A stretch of 64,000 nt of DNA from Molossus alvarezi (Eukaryota > Chordata > Mammalia > Chiroptera > Molossidae). Shown piece after piece: positions 16,109 through 26,649 of the stretch. Each line of letters starts with the position of its first letter. Position 1 is the first letter of the stretch. The notes beneath the pieces were generated by a model that was not told the origin of the DNA, searched no databases, and worked only from the letters and a program-made list of their open reading frames with translations. Made by a program: the position numbers and the translations under genes. The stretch lies in assembly GCA_037176705.1 (NCBI GenBank), contig CM073891.1, positions 95,601,827 through 95,665,826 on the forward strand, written 5' to 3'.

Positions 16109-16350
16109 GCCCTGGCCGGTTTGGCTCAGTGGTTAGAGCGTCGGCCTGCGGTTCAGAGAGACCTGGGTTCAGTTCCCGCTAAGGGCACGTATCTCGGTTG
16201 CAGGTTGTCCCCAGCCCTGGTTGGGTCATGCGGATGGCAGCCACTAGATGTGTACCTTTCACGTCGATGTTTCTCTCTTTCTCTCTCCCTCCCGCTCTAT
16301 CTGAACAAAAAATTTAAAAAATGTCCTCAGGTGAGGATAAAAAAAAAAAA
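16109..16350 (+). mobile_element. Young Ves SINE in the leader of half-L1 copy B
   Basis: Head gccctggccggtttggctca, tail gtcctcaggtgaggat. Flanks gacaacta (before) and gtcaacta (after) look like its duplication. Sequence like half-L1 leader continues on both sides. Confidence 0.93.
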
Positions 16351-16670
16351 GTCAACTAAACTACAGAACAAACATCCCTCAGAACTGCCTGCCATCAAGC
16401 TGAATGGAAGTCCTACAACTAAAAGATTAAAGAAGCAGCCACATCGAGACTGCAATTAAGACTCAATTACAACAGAAGGATGTAAAATCCACACGAGGGG
16501 TGCACCTCAAGGGCACGGTTGGGTAAGCAGAGATGCTGTGCCACTGGACCCTACAGGACATCTACTACAACAGGCCACCCTAGGAAGCCTAGAGATATAG
16601 CAACTCTACCTAATACATAGAAACAAACACAGGGACGCAGCCAAAATGAGGAGACAAAAAAATATGTCCT

Positions 16671-16911
16671 GCCCTGGCCGGTTTGGCTCAGCGGTTAGAG
16701 CGTCAGCCTGCGGTACGGAGAGACCCGGGTTCGGTTCCCGCTAAGGGCACGTACTTCGGTTGCGGTTTGTCCCCGGCCCTGGTTGGTCGTGCGGGTGGCA
16801 GCCACTCGATGTGTCCCTTTCACGTCGATGTTTCTCTCTCTCTCTCCCTCCCACTCTATCTGTACAAAAAATGGAAAAATGTCCTCAGGTGAGGATAAAA
16901 GAAAAAAAAAA
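16671..16911 (+). mobile_element. Young Ves SINE at the ORF1 start of half-L1 copy B
   Basis: Near-consensus copy inserted just after the tatgtcc that corresponds to the ORF1 start codon in copy A. Flanks aatatgtcct and aaaatgtccc are compatible with a short duplication. Confidence 0.94.
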
Positions 16912-17778
16912 AATGTCCCAAATGAAAGAGAACAAAACTCCAGGAAAAGAACTAAACAAAATGGAGAGAAGCAATCTAATAGACGCAGAATTCAAGACAC
17001 TGCTTATAAGGATGCTCAATGAACAGTGAGAATTTCAAGGAACTTCATGAGTATGCCAAGGAACTTAGTAAAGACTTCAAAAGCATAACAAAAGACCAGT
17101 CAGAAATGAAGGATGCACTAACTAAAAAAAAAAAAAGAATCAATAATAGAGTAGGTAAAGCCAAGAAGCAAACCATAAGGAAGCAAAAAACACCTAATTA
17201 AACATCAAAAAGAAAAAAGAATCCAAAAAAATGAGGATAGTGTAAGGAGCCTGTGGGACAACTTCAAGGGTACCAACATTTGCATCATGGGAGTGCCAGG
17301 AGAAGAGAGAGAGCAAGAAATTGAAAATCTATTTGAAAAAATGACAGAAAACTTCCCTAACTTGGTGAAGGAAACAGACATACAAGTCAAGGAAGCACAG
17401 AGTCCCAAACAAGATAAACCCAAAGAGGTCCACACCAAGACACATCATCATCAGAATGCAAAAGATTAAAGACAAAGATAGAATCTTAAAAGCAGCAAGA
17501 GAAAAGCAGTTCATTACCTACAATGGAACTCCCATAAGGCAGCCGATTTCTCAAAAGAAACTTTGCAGGCCAGAAAGGAGTCGCAAAAAATATTTCAAGT
17601 GATGAAAAGCAAGGACCTACCACCAAGGTTACTCTATCCTGCAAAGCTATCATTTACAATCGATGGCCATATAAAGTTTCCCAGACAAGAAAAAGCTAAA
17701 GGAGTTCATCACCACCAAACCAACATTATATGAAATGTTGACGGGTCTTCTTGAAGAAGATAAAAAAAGAACAATAAA
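16912..17778 (+). pseudogene. Decayed L1 ORF1 in half-L1 copy B
   Basis: Frames read QMKENKTPGKELNKME, later EEREQEIENLFEKMTENFPN and KDRILKAAREKQFI-like sequence on the plus strand, the order expected of L1 ORF1p. Stops, a frameshift and a deletion near 17540 (ataaggcagccgatttctca) break it. Confidence 0.8.
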
Positions 17779-18218
17779 ATGACAATAAGGTATATATCCA
17801 TCAACAATCGAATCTACAGACAAAATGAGCAAGCAGAACAGAAACAGACTCATAGATACAGAGAACTTTTTGTTGGTTGCCAGATGGGAGGGGGGTTGGG
17901 TGAAAAAGATGAAGGGATTGAGAAGCACAAATTGGTTGTCAGACTGATGAACCTCAAAGGGAAGGGGGGAGGTGGGGCAGGAAGAGAGAAACCAAAGAAC
18001 TTATATGCATATATGCATAACCAATAGACACAGACAATAGTGTGGGCAAGGCAGGAGGGGGTAGTGAGAAGGTTGGGGGGGGGGGACATATGTAATACAT
18101 TCAATAATAAAGATAAGTTTAAAAAGAAAAAAAAATACAGAAAAATGTTATTACTAGGCACTATTACTTTCAAACTTTAAGAAAGAAATGCACAAGCACA
18201 TAAAAAGACATTACTTCT

Positions 18219-18458
18219 GCCCAGGCCAGTCTGGCTCAGCAGTTGGAGCATTGGCCCACGGACTGAGGAGTCTCAGGTTCGATTCCTGTCAAGGGCATGT
18301 ACCTCAGTTTGTGTTCAGTCTCCAGCTGTGGTCCAGGTCATGTGGGAGGCAACTAATTGATGTGTCTCTTTCACATTGATACTTCTCTCCCTCTTTCTGC
18401 ACCCCCCCCCCAATCTGAATATAAATGAAAAATATTATCAGGTAAGGATTTTTTAAAA
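18219..18458 (+). mobile_element. Ves SINE
   Basis: Head gcccaggccagtctggctca, B box ggttcgattcc, C-rich body accccccccccaatct and tail tattatcaggtaaggatt. Confidence 0.9.
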
Positions 18459-19063
<605 letters not shown>

Positions 19064-19149
19064 TCAATCTTTCTATTTAAGCCATTATTACAATCACCTT
19101 GCAGATGTAATTATAAAAAGGATGAAAACAGTAACAGCTAACAGAAGTG

Positions 19150-19290
19150 CTTTGTAAGTATAAGACTTTGTTCTCAACACTCTTGACTCAGTTAATTCCC
19201 ACTGACACTCTATAGGTAGGTGTTATTATTATCTCACTTGTGAAGCTGAGATACAAAAAGGTTATACACTTGCCCAAAGATAGATATGTT
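19150..19290 (-). mobile_element. MIR-like SINE
   Basis: The run gtgctttgtaagtataagac, then ttgactcagttaattccc, ctataggtaggtgttattat and acacttgcccaaag reads as a reversed MIR core and 5' region. It lies about 110 bp upstream of TNPO3 exon 5. Confidence 0.7.
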
Positions 19291-19358
19291 TCAGAAATAA
19301 CTGTTTCTTAGATGCCACTTCAGCATTAATGCAATCTTATTGGAACTGTTTTGTTTTT

Positions 19359-19573
19359 AAATTTTTTTTTCTTTATTGATTTTAGAGAGAGAGGAAAAGA
19401 GACAGAGAGAGAGACAGAAACATCAATGAGAGAGAACATCAAGTGGCCACCTCCTGCATGCCTCCTACTGGGGATCAGGCCCAAAAACTGGGCCTGTGCC
19501 CTGACCGGAAATCAAACCGGCGACTTCTTGATGCATGGGTCGACGCTCAACCACTGAGGCACACTGGCTGGGC
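19359..19573 (-). mobile_element. Type-2 Ves-related SINE
   Basis: Reverse orientation: tttattgattttagagagag, cctcctgcatgcctcctact, ending aggcacactggctgggc. Confidence 0.9.
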
Positions 19574-19604
19574 TATAAAAGCGATTCTAAAAAGTTAGAC
19601 TAGA

Positions 19605-19850
19605 GCCCTGGCCAGTGTGGCTCAGCAGTTAGAGAGTCAGACCATGGATCAAAGATTCGCAGGTTCAATTCCAGGCAAGGGCATGTACCTCAATTGCGGT
19701 TGGGTCCCCAGCCCTGGCCGGGATCGTGTGGTAGGCAACCAATTGATGTGTCTCTCTCACATCGATGTTTGTTTTTCTTTCTCTCTTTGCCCCTCCTACT
19801 CCATCTGAAGATAAATGGAAAAATATCCTAGGTGAGGCTGAAAAAAATAA
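19605..19850 (+). mobile_element. Ves SINE
   Basis: Head gccctggccagtgtggctca, B box ggttcaattcc, tail atatcctaggtgaggct. With the preceding element it forms an inverted pair separated by about 30 bp. Confidence 0.91.
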
Positions 19851-20256
19851 AAGCGAGACCAAAGTTCATCATTGTTTCTCTTTGCAAACTGTTTTTTGTG
19901 ACGTATACTTTTCCAAAATGAGGTGTAATGTAACTTTTTCTGGATAGAAAGTGTTTAAATCACAACTGTGGAATTATAGGAGTTCTGCTGATGATAATAA
20001 GATGAAATAATCAAAAACAGAAGGTGCCCCATTTTAACAACTAACATAAACTTTTAGTAGAAAAACCTGTAACTTCATTTTGGAACTGTTTCTCATAAAA
20101 TAAGGGTTTTCCCCATCATTTAGAGCGCCAGATGAATTAGAAGCTAATCTTCCAAGTACCCCGTGTACCTTAATTAAACTTGATCATCATAATGTCAAAT
20201 TGCCATGATCTCACTAAAGAATTTCCATTTGCTGTCAGTTAAAAATAGAATCGTGA
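19851..20256. other. Unique intron 4 sequence
   Basis: Nothing recognised. Confidence 0.5.
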
Positions 20257-20482
20257 GCCTGGCCAGTGTGACTCAGTGTATTGAGCATCGTCCCATGGAC
20301 CGAGAGGTCCTGGTTTGATTCCCGGGCAGGGCACATGCATGGGTTGCAGGCTTGATCCCCAGTATGGGGCACGCAGGAGGCAGCCAATCGACGTTTCTCT
20401 CTCACACCGATGTTTTTATTTCTCTCTCCCTTACTCTCTAAAAAAAAAAAAAAAAAATCAATATAAACATATTTAAAATAAA
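20257..20482 (+). mobile_element. Type-2 Ves-related SINE
   Basis: Head gcctggccagtgtgactcag, body gggttgcaggcttgatcccc, tail an A19 run and aatcaatataaacat. Confidence 0.89.
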
Positions 20483-20503
20483 GAAAGAAAGAAATAAAAT
20501 CCT

Positions 20504-21066
20504 GCCCTGGCCTGTTAGGCTCAGCAGTGAGTACCAATGAGTCACAGGTTCAGTACCAATCAAGGGCACATACCTCAGTTTCAGTTCGTCCCCAGCACTG
20601 GTCAGGTCGTGTGGGAGGCAACCAGTTGATGTGTCTCACTCACATTGATGTCGATGTCTCTCTCTCTCTCTCTCCCCCTCCCTCCTTCCCTCCCTGCCTC
20701 CCTGCCTCCCTGCCTCTCACTTTTTCTCTCCCTTCCAGCCACTCTATCTGATGATAAATATCCTCAGGTGAGGATTAATTTTTTTTTTTTTTTTTTTTTA
20801 TCCTCACCCGAGGACATTTTTCCATTTTTTGTACAGATAGAGTGGGAGGGAGAGAGAGGAAGGGAGAGAGAGAGAGAAACATCGACGTGAAGGGACACAT
20901 CGAGTGGCTGCCACCCGCACGACCAACCAGGGCCGGGGACAAACTGCAACCGAAGTACGTGCCCTTAGCGGGAACCGAACCCGGGTCTCTCTGGACCGCA
21001 GGTCGATGCTCTAACCGCTGAGCCAAACCGGCCAGGGCCTCAGGTGAGGATTAAAAAAAAAAAAAT
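20504..21066 (+). mobile_element. Ves SINE split by an inverted Ves SINE
   Basis: The outer copy runs from gccctggcctgttaggctca to its tail atcctcaggtgaggatt, interrupted at 20779-21038 and resuming with ctcaggtgaggatt plus A-run. A (cctccctg)n-like stretch lies at 20685-20712. Its anticodon-arm region is shortened. Confidence 0.9.
20779..21038 (-). mobile_element. Young Ves SINE nested in the tail of another
   Basis: Near-consensus reverse copy. The 16-bp duplication ctcaggtgaggattaa (20763-20778 and 21039-21054) is tail sequence of the host SINE. The two copies are in opposite orientation. Confidence 0.95.
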
Positions 21067-21779
21067 CCCGAGTACATTTTTATCCTTTTGACTGGAGGCA
21101 TTGTCTTTTTCCTTTGTAAATGCAATACAGTAAACAATGTAATAACTTAAAAAAGTGTTTAAAAATAATCTTTACAAGCAATGGGTTAGAAATATCCTAA
21201 TTACCATGGAGTTTAGAAGGCAAGGGGGATATGGAATCCCACAATGATCTAAATGCTGACACACTTCTGTGTAGCCATGTTCTCCCTATGTTTGCAGTAT
21301 TAGGCAATAATGATAACATACTTATCAATTAGTTTGAACTATACTGAAATGAAGGAAGAAAAGAAGAAATGATTGAAGTAAATTCATGGCAACCACACAA
21401 ACACTCTCTCTAGACTCTTGGATGCTAGAGACATTATTTTGGAAAAACCCTACATTAGAGACGAAATTCTGCTAATTAAATCAAGCATACACCATAAAGC
21501 TTTGGAATTGAGTTACCTTCAGTTCCTCTTTGAAAACTATATTAGTAAACACTCCGTGTTTTGCCTCAAAGCTGAAAATAAATGCCAAAAGAGCTCATCA
21601 GTAAAAATAAAGCGGAAGAATTGATCTTGGATTAACAAAATGGAGAATGAAGGGAGGAAAATATATTGGAGGCCAGGCTTAGTTCAGCTATAAAAACAAG
21701 AATAATAATATTAAAAACTTTTCATATTAATATTAAACTTTTAATATTAAAAAAAAAGCTCAACACAGTATTTAAAAAT
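21067..21779. other. Unique intron 4 sequence
   Basis: AT-rich sequence before the L1 at 21780; nothing recognised. Confidence 0.45.
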
Positions 21780-22402
21780 GGGCCCATCTGTCCATTTGAC
21801 AGTTTCAGACCATGCCAGAGCACCACCCTACCACCTTCATGAGTGACACACTCAAGGGGCAAACTCATCAGGCACCAGAGGCCTGCTGAAGCGAGTCCTG
21901 CTCCATGGGGTTGGCACCTGCACAGAAGCTCCTTCACTGTAGTCAGGGCCAGTACTCAGCAGCCAGCTGGCCTGGGGGTAAATCCCTCCACTGACATACC
22001 AAAAGCAATCAAGGCTCAACAGAAGGGGGCACACCTGGATTGCCAAGCTCAAGTGACGGGGGAGGCTGAGCCATGAGGCCCTACATGTCACCTACTACAT
22101 AAGGCCACTTTACCAAGAACCAGAGATGTAGAAGCTCTACCTAATACATAGAAACAAACACAAGGAGGCAGCGAAAAGGAGGAGACAGAGAAATGTTACA
22201 AATAAAAGAACAGAGCAAAACTCCAGAAAAAGAACTAAGTAAAATGAAGACAAGCAATTTACCAGATGCAGAGTTCAAAACACCATTTATAAGGATGCTC
22301 AATGAACTCGGGAAGAGTAGATGACCTCAGTGAGAACTTCAACAAACAGATAGGAAACATGAAAATGAAGACAGAAAACATTTTTTAAAAGCCAGAAATA
22401 AA

Positions 22403-22660
22403 GCCCTGGCCCATTTGGCTCAGTGGTTAAAGCGTCAGCCTGCAGACCAGAGAGACCTGGGTTCGGTTCCCGCTAAGGGCACGTACCTCGGTTGCAGTTT
22501 GTTCCCGGCCCCGGTTGGGGTTGTGTGGGTGGCAATCAGTCAATGTGTCTCTCTCACTTCGATGTTCTCTCTGTCTGTCTTCTTCCCTCTCTACCTCCTG
22601 CTCTATCTGAAGATGAATGCAAAAATGTCCTCGAGTGAGGATTAACAAAAAAAAAAAAAA
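22403..22660 (+). mobile_element. Ves SINE in L1 copy C
   Basis: Head gccctggcccatttggctca, tail gtcctcgagtgaggatt. It interrupts ORF1 sequence; flanks gccagaaat and gtcagaaat fit a duplication with one change. Confidence 0.92.
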
Positions 22661-22935
22661 GAGTCAGAAATGAAGAATAATTGAAATGAAGACTACAGTA
22701 CAGTAAATCAACACTACAGTAGATGAAACGAAGGATCAAATCAGGGTTTTGAAAGATAAGCAGAAAACACCCAATCAGAACAGCAAAAAAAAAAATTTTT
22801 TTAAAGGAATCCAAAAAAGTGATTGTTTAAGGAGCTTCTGGGACAACTTCAAGGGTACCATTATTTGCATCCAAGTGCTGAAAGGAGAAGAGAGAGAACA
22901 AGGAATTGAAAATCTATTTAAATTGTGCTGAACTG

Positions 22936-23181
22936 GCCCTGGCCGGTTTGGCTCAGCGGTTAGAGCGTCGGCCTGTGGTCCAGAGAGACCCAGGTTCGGT
23001 TCCCGGTAGGGGAGCGTGCCTTGGTTGCAGTTTGTCCCCGGCCCAGGCTGGTCATGCAGGTGGCGGCCGCTCGATGTGTCCCTTTCACATCGATGTTTCT
23101 CTCTCTCTCTTCCTCTCTCTCCCTCCCACTCTATCTGAACAAAGCATGGAGAAAATGTCTTCAGGTGAGGATTAAAAAAAC
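22936..23181 (+). mobile_element. Ves SINE in L1 copy C, clean duplication
   Basis: Head gccctggccggtttggctca, tail gtcttcaggtgaggatt. The 16-bp duplication aaattgtgctgaactg is perfect at 22920-22935 and 23182-23197. Confidence 0.95.
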
Positions 23182-24209
23182 AAATTGTGCTGAACTGAAC
23201 TGAAATAAATAAGATAAACCCAAAGAGGCTCACACCAAGACACATAATTAAAATACGAATAGTAAAAGACAAAGACAGAATCTTAAAAGCAGCAATTGAA
23301 AAGTAATTAGTTCCCTATAAGGGGTTCCCATAAAACTGTCAGCTGATTTCTCACCAGAAATTCTGCATGCCAGAAGAGATTGGCACAAAATATTCAAAGA
23401 AATGAAAAGCAAAGACCTACAAATCAAGATTACTCCACCCAGCAAAGCTATCATTTAGAATAGAAGAACAGATCAAAATCTCCCCAGACAAGAAAAAGCT
23501 AACGGAGTTAGTTCATCACCACCAGCGGTATTACAAGAAATGTTAAAGGGTCTTCTTTAAAAAGAAAAGGGGACAAAAGACTTAAAAATATGACTAATAA
23601 AATGGCAATAAATACACATCTATCAACAATTACTTAAATGCAAATGGATTAAATCAAAAGAGACTGGTTGAATGGATACAAAATAAGTATCTTACTTATA
23701 CTATCTACAAGAGACTCATTTCAGATAGAAAGACATGCACAGAACGAAAGTAAAGGGATAGAAAAAGATACTTCATGAAAATGGAAGTAACAACAAAAAA
23801 CTGGGCAGCAATACATATACCACACAAAATAGATTTTAAAACAAAGGCGGTAACAAGAAACAACGAAGGACCCAGCAATTCCACTTCTGGGTATTTATCC
23901 AAAGAAACCCAAAACACTACATCAAAAAGACATACACATCCACCATATGTTCACTGCAGCACTATTTACAATAGCCAAGATATGGAAGCAACCTAAGTGT
24001 CTATCAATAAATAAATGGATAAAGAAGTGGTGCATATATACAATAAAATATGACTCAACCATGCAAAAAAAGAATAAAATCTTGCCATCTGCAACAACAT
24101 GAGTGGACCTAGAGGGTATTTATGCTGAGTGAAGTCAGAAAGAGAAAAACAAATGCCATATAATGTGACTTATATGTGGAATCTAAAAAACAAAATAAAC
24201 AAAAGAGCA

Positions 24210-24470
24210 GCCCTGGCCAGTTTGGCTCAGCAGTTAGAGCGTCAGCCCACAGACCAATGAGTCGTGGGTTCGATTCCGATCAAGAGCACAAACCTCAGTT
24301 GCGGTTCATCCCTGACCCTCGTCAGGGTCATGCGAGAGGCAACCAGTCAATGTGTCCCTGTCACATCGATGTTTATCTCTCTCTCCCCCCCCCCCCCCCC
24401 CCCCCGCCATCACATTCTATCTGAAGATAATACAAAAATATCCTTGGGTGAGGATTATAAAACAAAACAA
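24210..24470 (+). mobile_element. Ves SINE in L1 copy C with a C21 run
   Basis: Head gccctggccagtttggctca, tail atccttgggtgaggatt. Duplication aacaaaagagca at 24198-24209 and 24471-24482. The TC stretch has become a 21-base C run at 24385-24405. Confidence 0.94.
24385..24405 (+). repeat. Poly-C run (21 C)
   Basis: An uninterrupted run of C within a Ves SINE, where other copies have alternating T and C. Confidence 0.95.
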
Positions 24471-24795
24471 AACAAAAGAGCAGACCTGAAATAGACTCAC
24501 AGATACAGAGAACACTTTATCGGTTGTTAGATGGGAGGGGATGTCGGTTGTTAGATGGGAGGGGACTTGAAAGATAAGTGGAAAAGGTAAAAGAACTAAG
24601 ATGTACAAATAGGGAATAAAGTTAATAATATTGTGATAACTATGCATGGTGTCAGATGGGTATGGATTTATCGGGGTGATCACTTCATAAATTACATAAG
24701 TTTCTAATCACTGGGTTGTACACCTGAAACCAATAAAATTTTGTATATCGATTACAATTGAAAAATTTTTAAATTACCAGAAAGATAAAAAGAAA

Positions 24796-25281
24796 GCGTC
24801 CATTTCGGCTCAGCGGTTAGAGAGTTGGCCCTTGAACCAAGAGTCCCAGGTTCGGTTTCCGGTAAGGGCATGTACCTCAGTTGCAGTTTATCCCCGGCCC
24901 CAGTTGGGGTTGTGTGGGTGGCAACCACTAAATGTGTCTCTCTTGCATTGATGCCTCTCTTTTCCTCCCTCTATCCCTCCTGCTCAATCTGAAGATAAGT
25001 GCAAAAATGTCCTCAGGTGCCCTGGCCGGTTTGGTTCAGTGGTTAGAGCGTCGGCCTGTGGACCCAGAGAGTCCCGGGTTCAGTTCCCGCTAAGGGCATG
25101 TACCTCGGTTGCAGTTTGTCCCCACCCTGGTTGGGGTCCTGCAGGTGGCAACCAGTCGATGTGCCCCGCCCCCCCCACCCCCCCACCCCCCTACCCGCTC
25201 TATCTGAAGAGAAATGCAAAAATGTCCTCTGGTGAGGATAAAAAAAAAAAGTCCTCAGGTGAGGATTAAAAAAAAAAAATC
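24796..25281 (+). mobile_element. Ves SINE split by another Ves SINE
   Basis: The head is truncated to cgtccatttcggctcagcgg. The tail is split at gtcctcaggt (before 25019) and resumes gtcctcaggtgaggatt at about 25251. Confidence 0.88.
25019..25250 (+). mobile_element. Ves SINE nested in the tail of a Ves SINE
   Basis: Same orientation as its host, with duplication gtcctcaggt. The body contains a C-rich ccgccccccccacccccccac stretch in place of the TC tract. Confidence 0.92.
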
Positions 25282-25284
25282 CTA

Positions 25285-25530
25285 GCCCTGGCCGGTTTGG
25301 CTCAGCGGTTAGAGCATCCGCCTGCGGTCCGGAGAGACCCGGGTTCGGTTCCCGCTAAGGGCAGGTACCTCGGTTGCAGTTTGTCCCCGGCCCTGGTTGG
25401 TCGTGCGGGTGGCAGCCACTCGATGTGTCCCTTCACGTCAATGTTTCTCTCTCTCTCTCTTCCTCTCTCTCCCTCCCACACTGTCTGTACAAAAAATGGA
25501 AAAATGTCCTCGGATGAGGATTAAAAAAAA
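25285..25530 (+). mobile_element. Young Ves SINE at an L1 5' edge
   Basis: Near-consensus copy with tail gtcctcggatgaggatt. Duplication aaaaaaaaatccta lies on both sides. The right-hand flank continues into L1 ORF2 (cctagaagaaaatgtaggca). Confidence 0.94.
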
Positions 25531-26640
25531 AATCCTAGAAGAAAATGTAGGCAACAAAATTTCAGACACACAGTAGAATTTTCACTGATATAACACCAAA
25601 GGCAAGAAAACAAAGGAAACGATTAATTAATACATGAGACTGTATCAAACTAGAAAGCTTCGGCACAGCAAAAGAAACAAGCAACAAAATGGAAAGGAAA
25701 CCCACTATATGGGAGAGTATAACTGCCAATGATATATCAGATAAGAGGTTAATTTCCAAAATATATAGAGTATTCATACAACTCAACAAGAGGAAGACAA
25801 AGAATCCAATTAAAAAATGGGCAGAGGACCTAAATAGACACCTCTCCAAACAGGACATACAAATGGCCAAGAGACATATGAAAAAATGCTCAACATCACT
25901 AATCATCAAAGATGCAAATTAAAACAACTATGAGGTATCATCTCACACCTGCCAGAATGGCTGCCATCAACAAATCATCAAACAACAAGTGTTGGCGAGG
26001 GTGTGGAGAAAAGGGGACTCTAGTGCACTGCTGGTGGGAATGCAGACTGGTGTAGCCACTATGGGAAACAGTATGGAGTTTCCTCAAAAAATTCAAAATG
26101 GAACTGCCATTGGACCCAGTGATCCCACTTCTAGGAATATATCCTAAGACGCCTGAAACACCAATCAGAATATATGTACCCTTATGTTCACAGCACAACT
26201 ATTTACAATAGCTAAGAGCTGGAAACAGCCCAAGTGTCCATCAATAGATGAGTGGATGAAAAAGCTGTGGTACATATGCACAGTGGTACACTATGCAGCT
26301 CTAAGGAAGAAAGATCTCTTATCCTTTGAGACGACATGGAGGGACCTGGAGAGTTTTATGCTAAGCAAAATAAGCGAGATAGACAAGTATCATATGATCT
26401 CACTTATTTGTGAAATATAATGAACAAAACAGACCTAGAGACATAGATGTAGGGTTCAGAGTGACAAAATTCAGAGAAGGGGGCCGGGGCGGGGGCGGGG
26501 GAGATAAACCAAAGAATTTATACATTTAAGCATAACCAATGAACATAGACAACAATGCTGGGGGGTGGGGGTGGGGGCAGGACCGAGAGGATGGTGTCAC
26601 TGGGGAAAAAGGAGAAACATCTATAACAAAAATTTTTTAA
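25531..26640 (+). mobile_element. 5'-truncated bat L1 3' end (copy G)
   Basis: It covers the last part of ORF2 (frames read [20 protein letters not shown] and the C-terminal WYICTVVHYAALRKKDLLSF) and a purine-rich 3' UTR with ggggccggggcgggggcggg near 26482. It ends in acatctataacaaaaa. The ORF2 stop corresponds to about 26420. Frameshifts and stops break the frame. Confidence 0.88.
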
Positions 26641-26649
26641 AAAATGGGT

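Larger units (their letters stand above)
16086..18132 (+). mobile_element. Half-L1 copy B, lacking a GT...AG piece of the leader
   Basis: It aligns with copy A from the catcaaaa... leader segment to the common 3' end (ataataaagataagttt). Two Ves copies interrupt it (16109-16350 and 16671-16911). The leader jumps from gagactg to caattaag at about 16453. In copy A the missing segment is 6257-7291 (1,035 bp), beginning gtaggagg and ending gctaacag. ORF1 is followed by the same short junction and 3' UTR as copy A. The 5' end is slightly truncated, and I found no clear target duplication for the whole element. Confidence 0.82.
21780..24780 (+). mobile_element. L1 copy C with internally deleted ORF2
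   Basis: It begins within the 5' leader (cagtttcagaccatgccaga), carries decayed ORF1 and the start of ORF2 (tctatcaacaattacttaaa, gcaaatggattaaat). At about 23875 it jumps from the endonuclease region to the ORF2 C-terminal region (cccagcaattccacttctgg). The 3' UTR (gatgatcac-like, gtacacctgaaaccaataaa) follows. Three Ves SINEs sit inside it. Unlike copies A, B and D, it keeps both ends of ORF2. Confidence 0.8.

Noticed and set aside
20655..20728. CRISPR-like or tandem repeat array
   Set aside because: It is a simple CCTCCCTG/CT-rich microsatellite inside a SINE, with no spacers.
25562..25909. Minus-strand frame rich in hydrophobic residues, membrane-protein-like
   Set aside because: It is the reverse complement of L1 ORF2; its A-rich codons become Phe, Leu and Ile.
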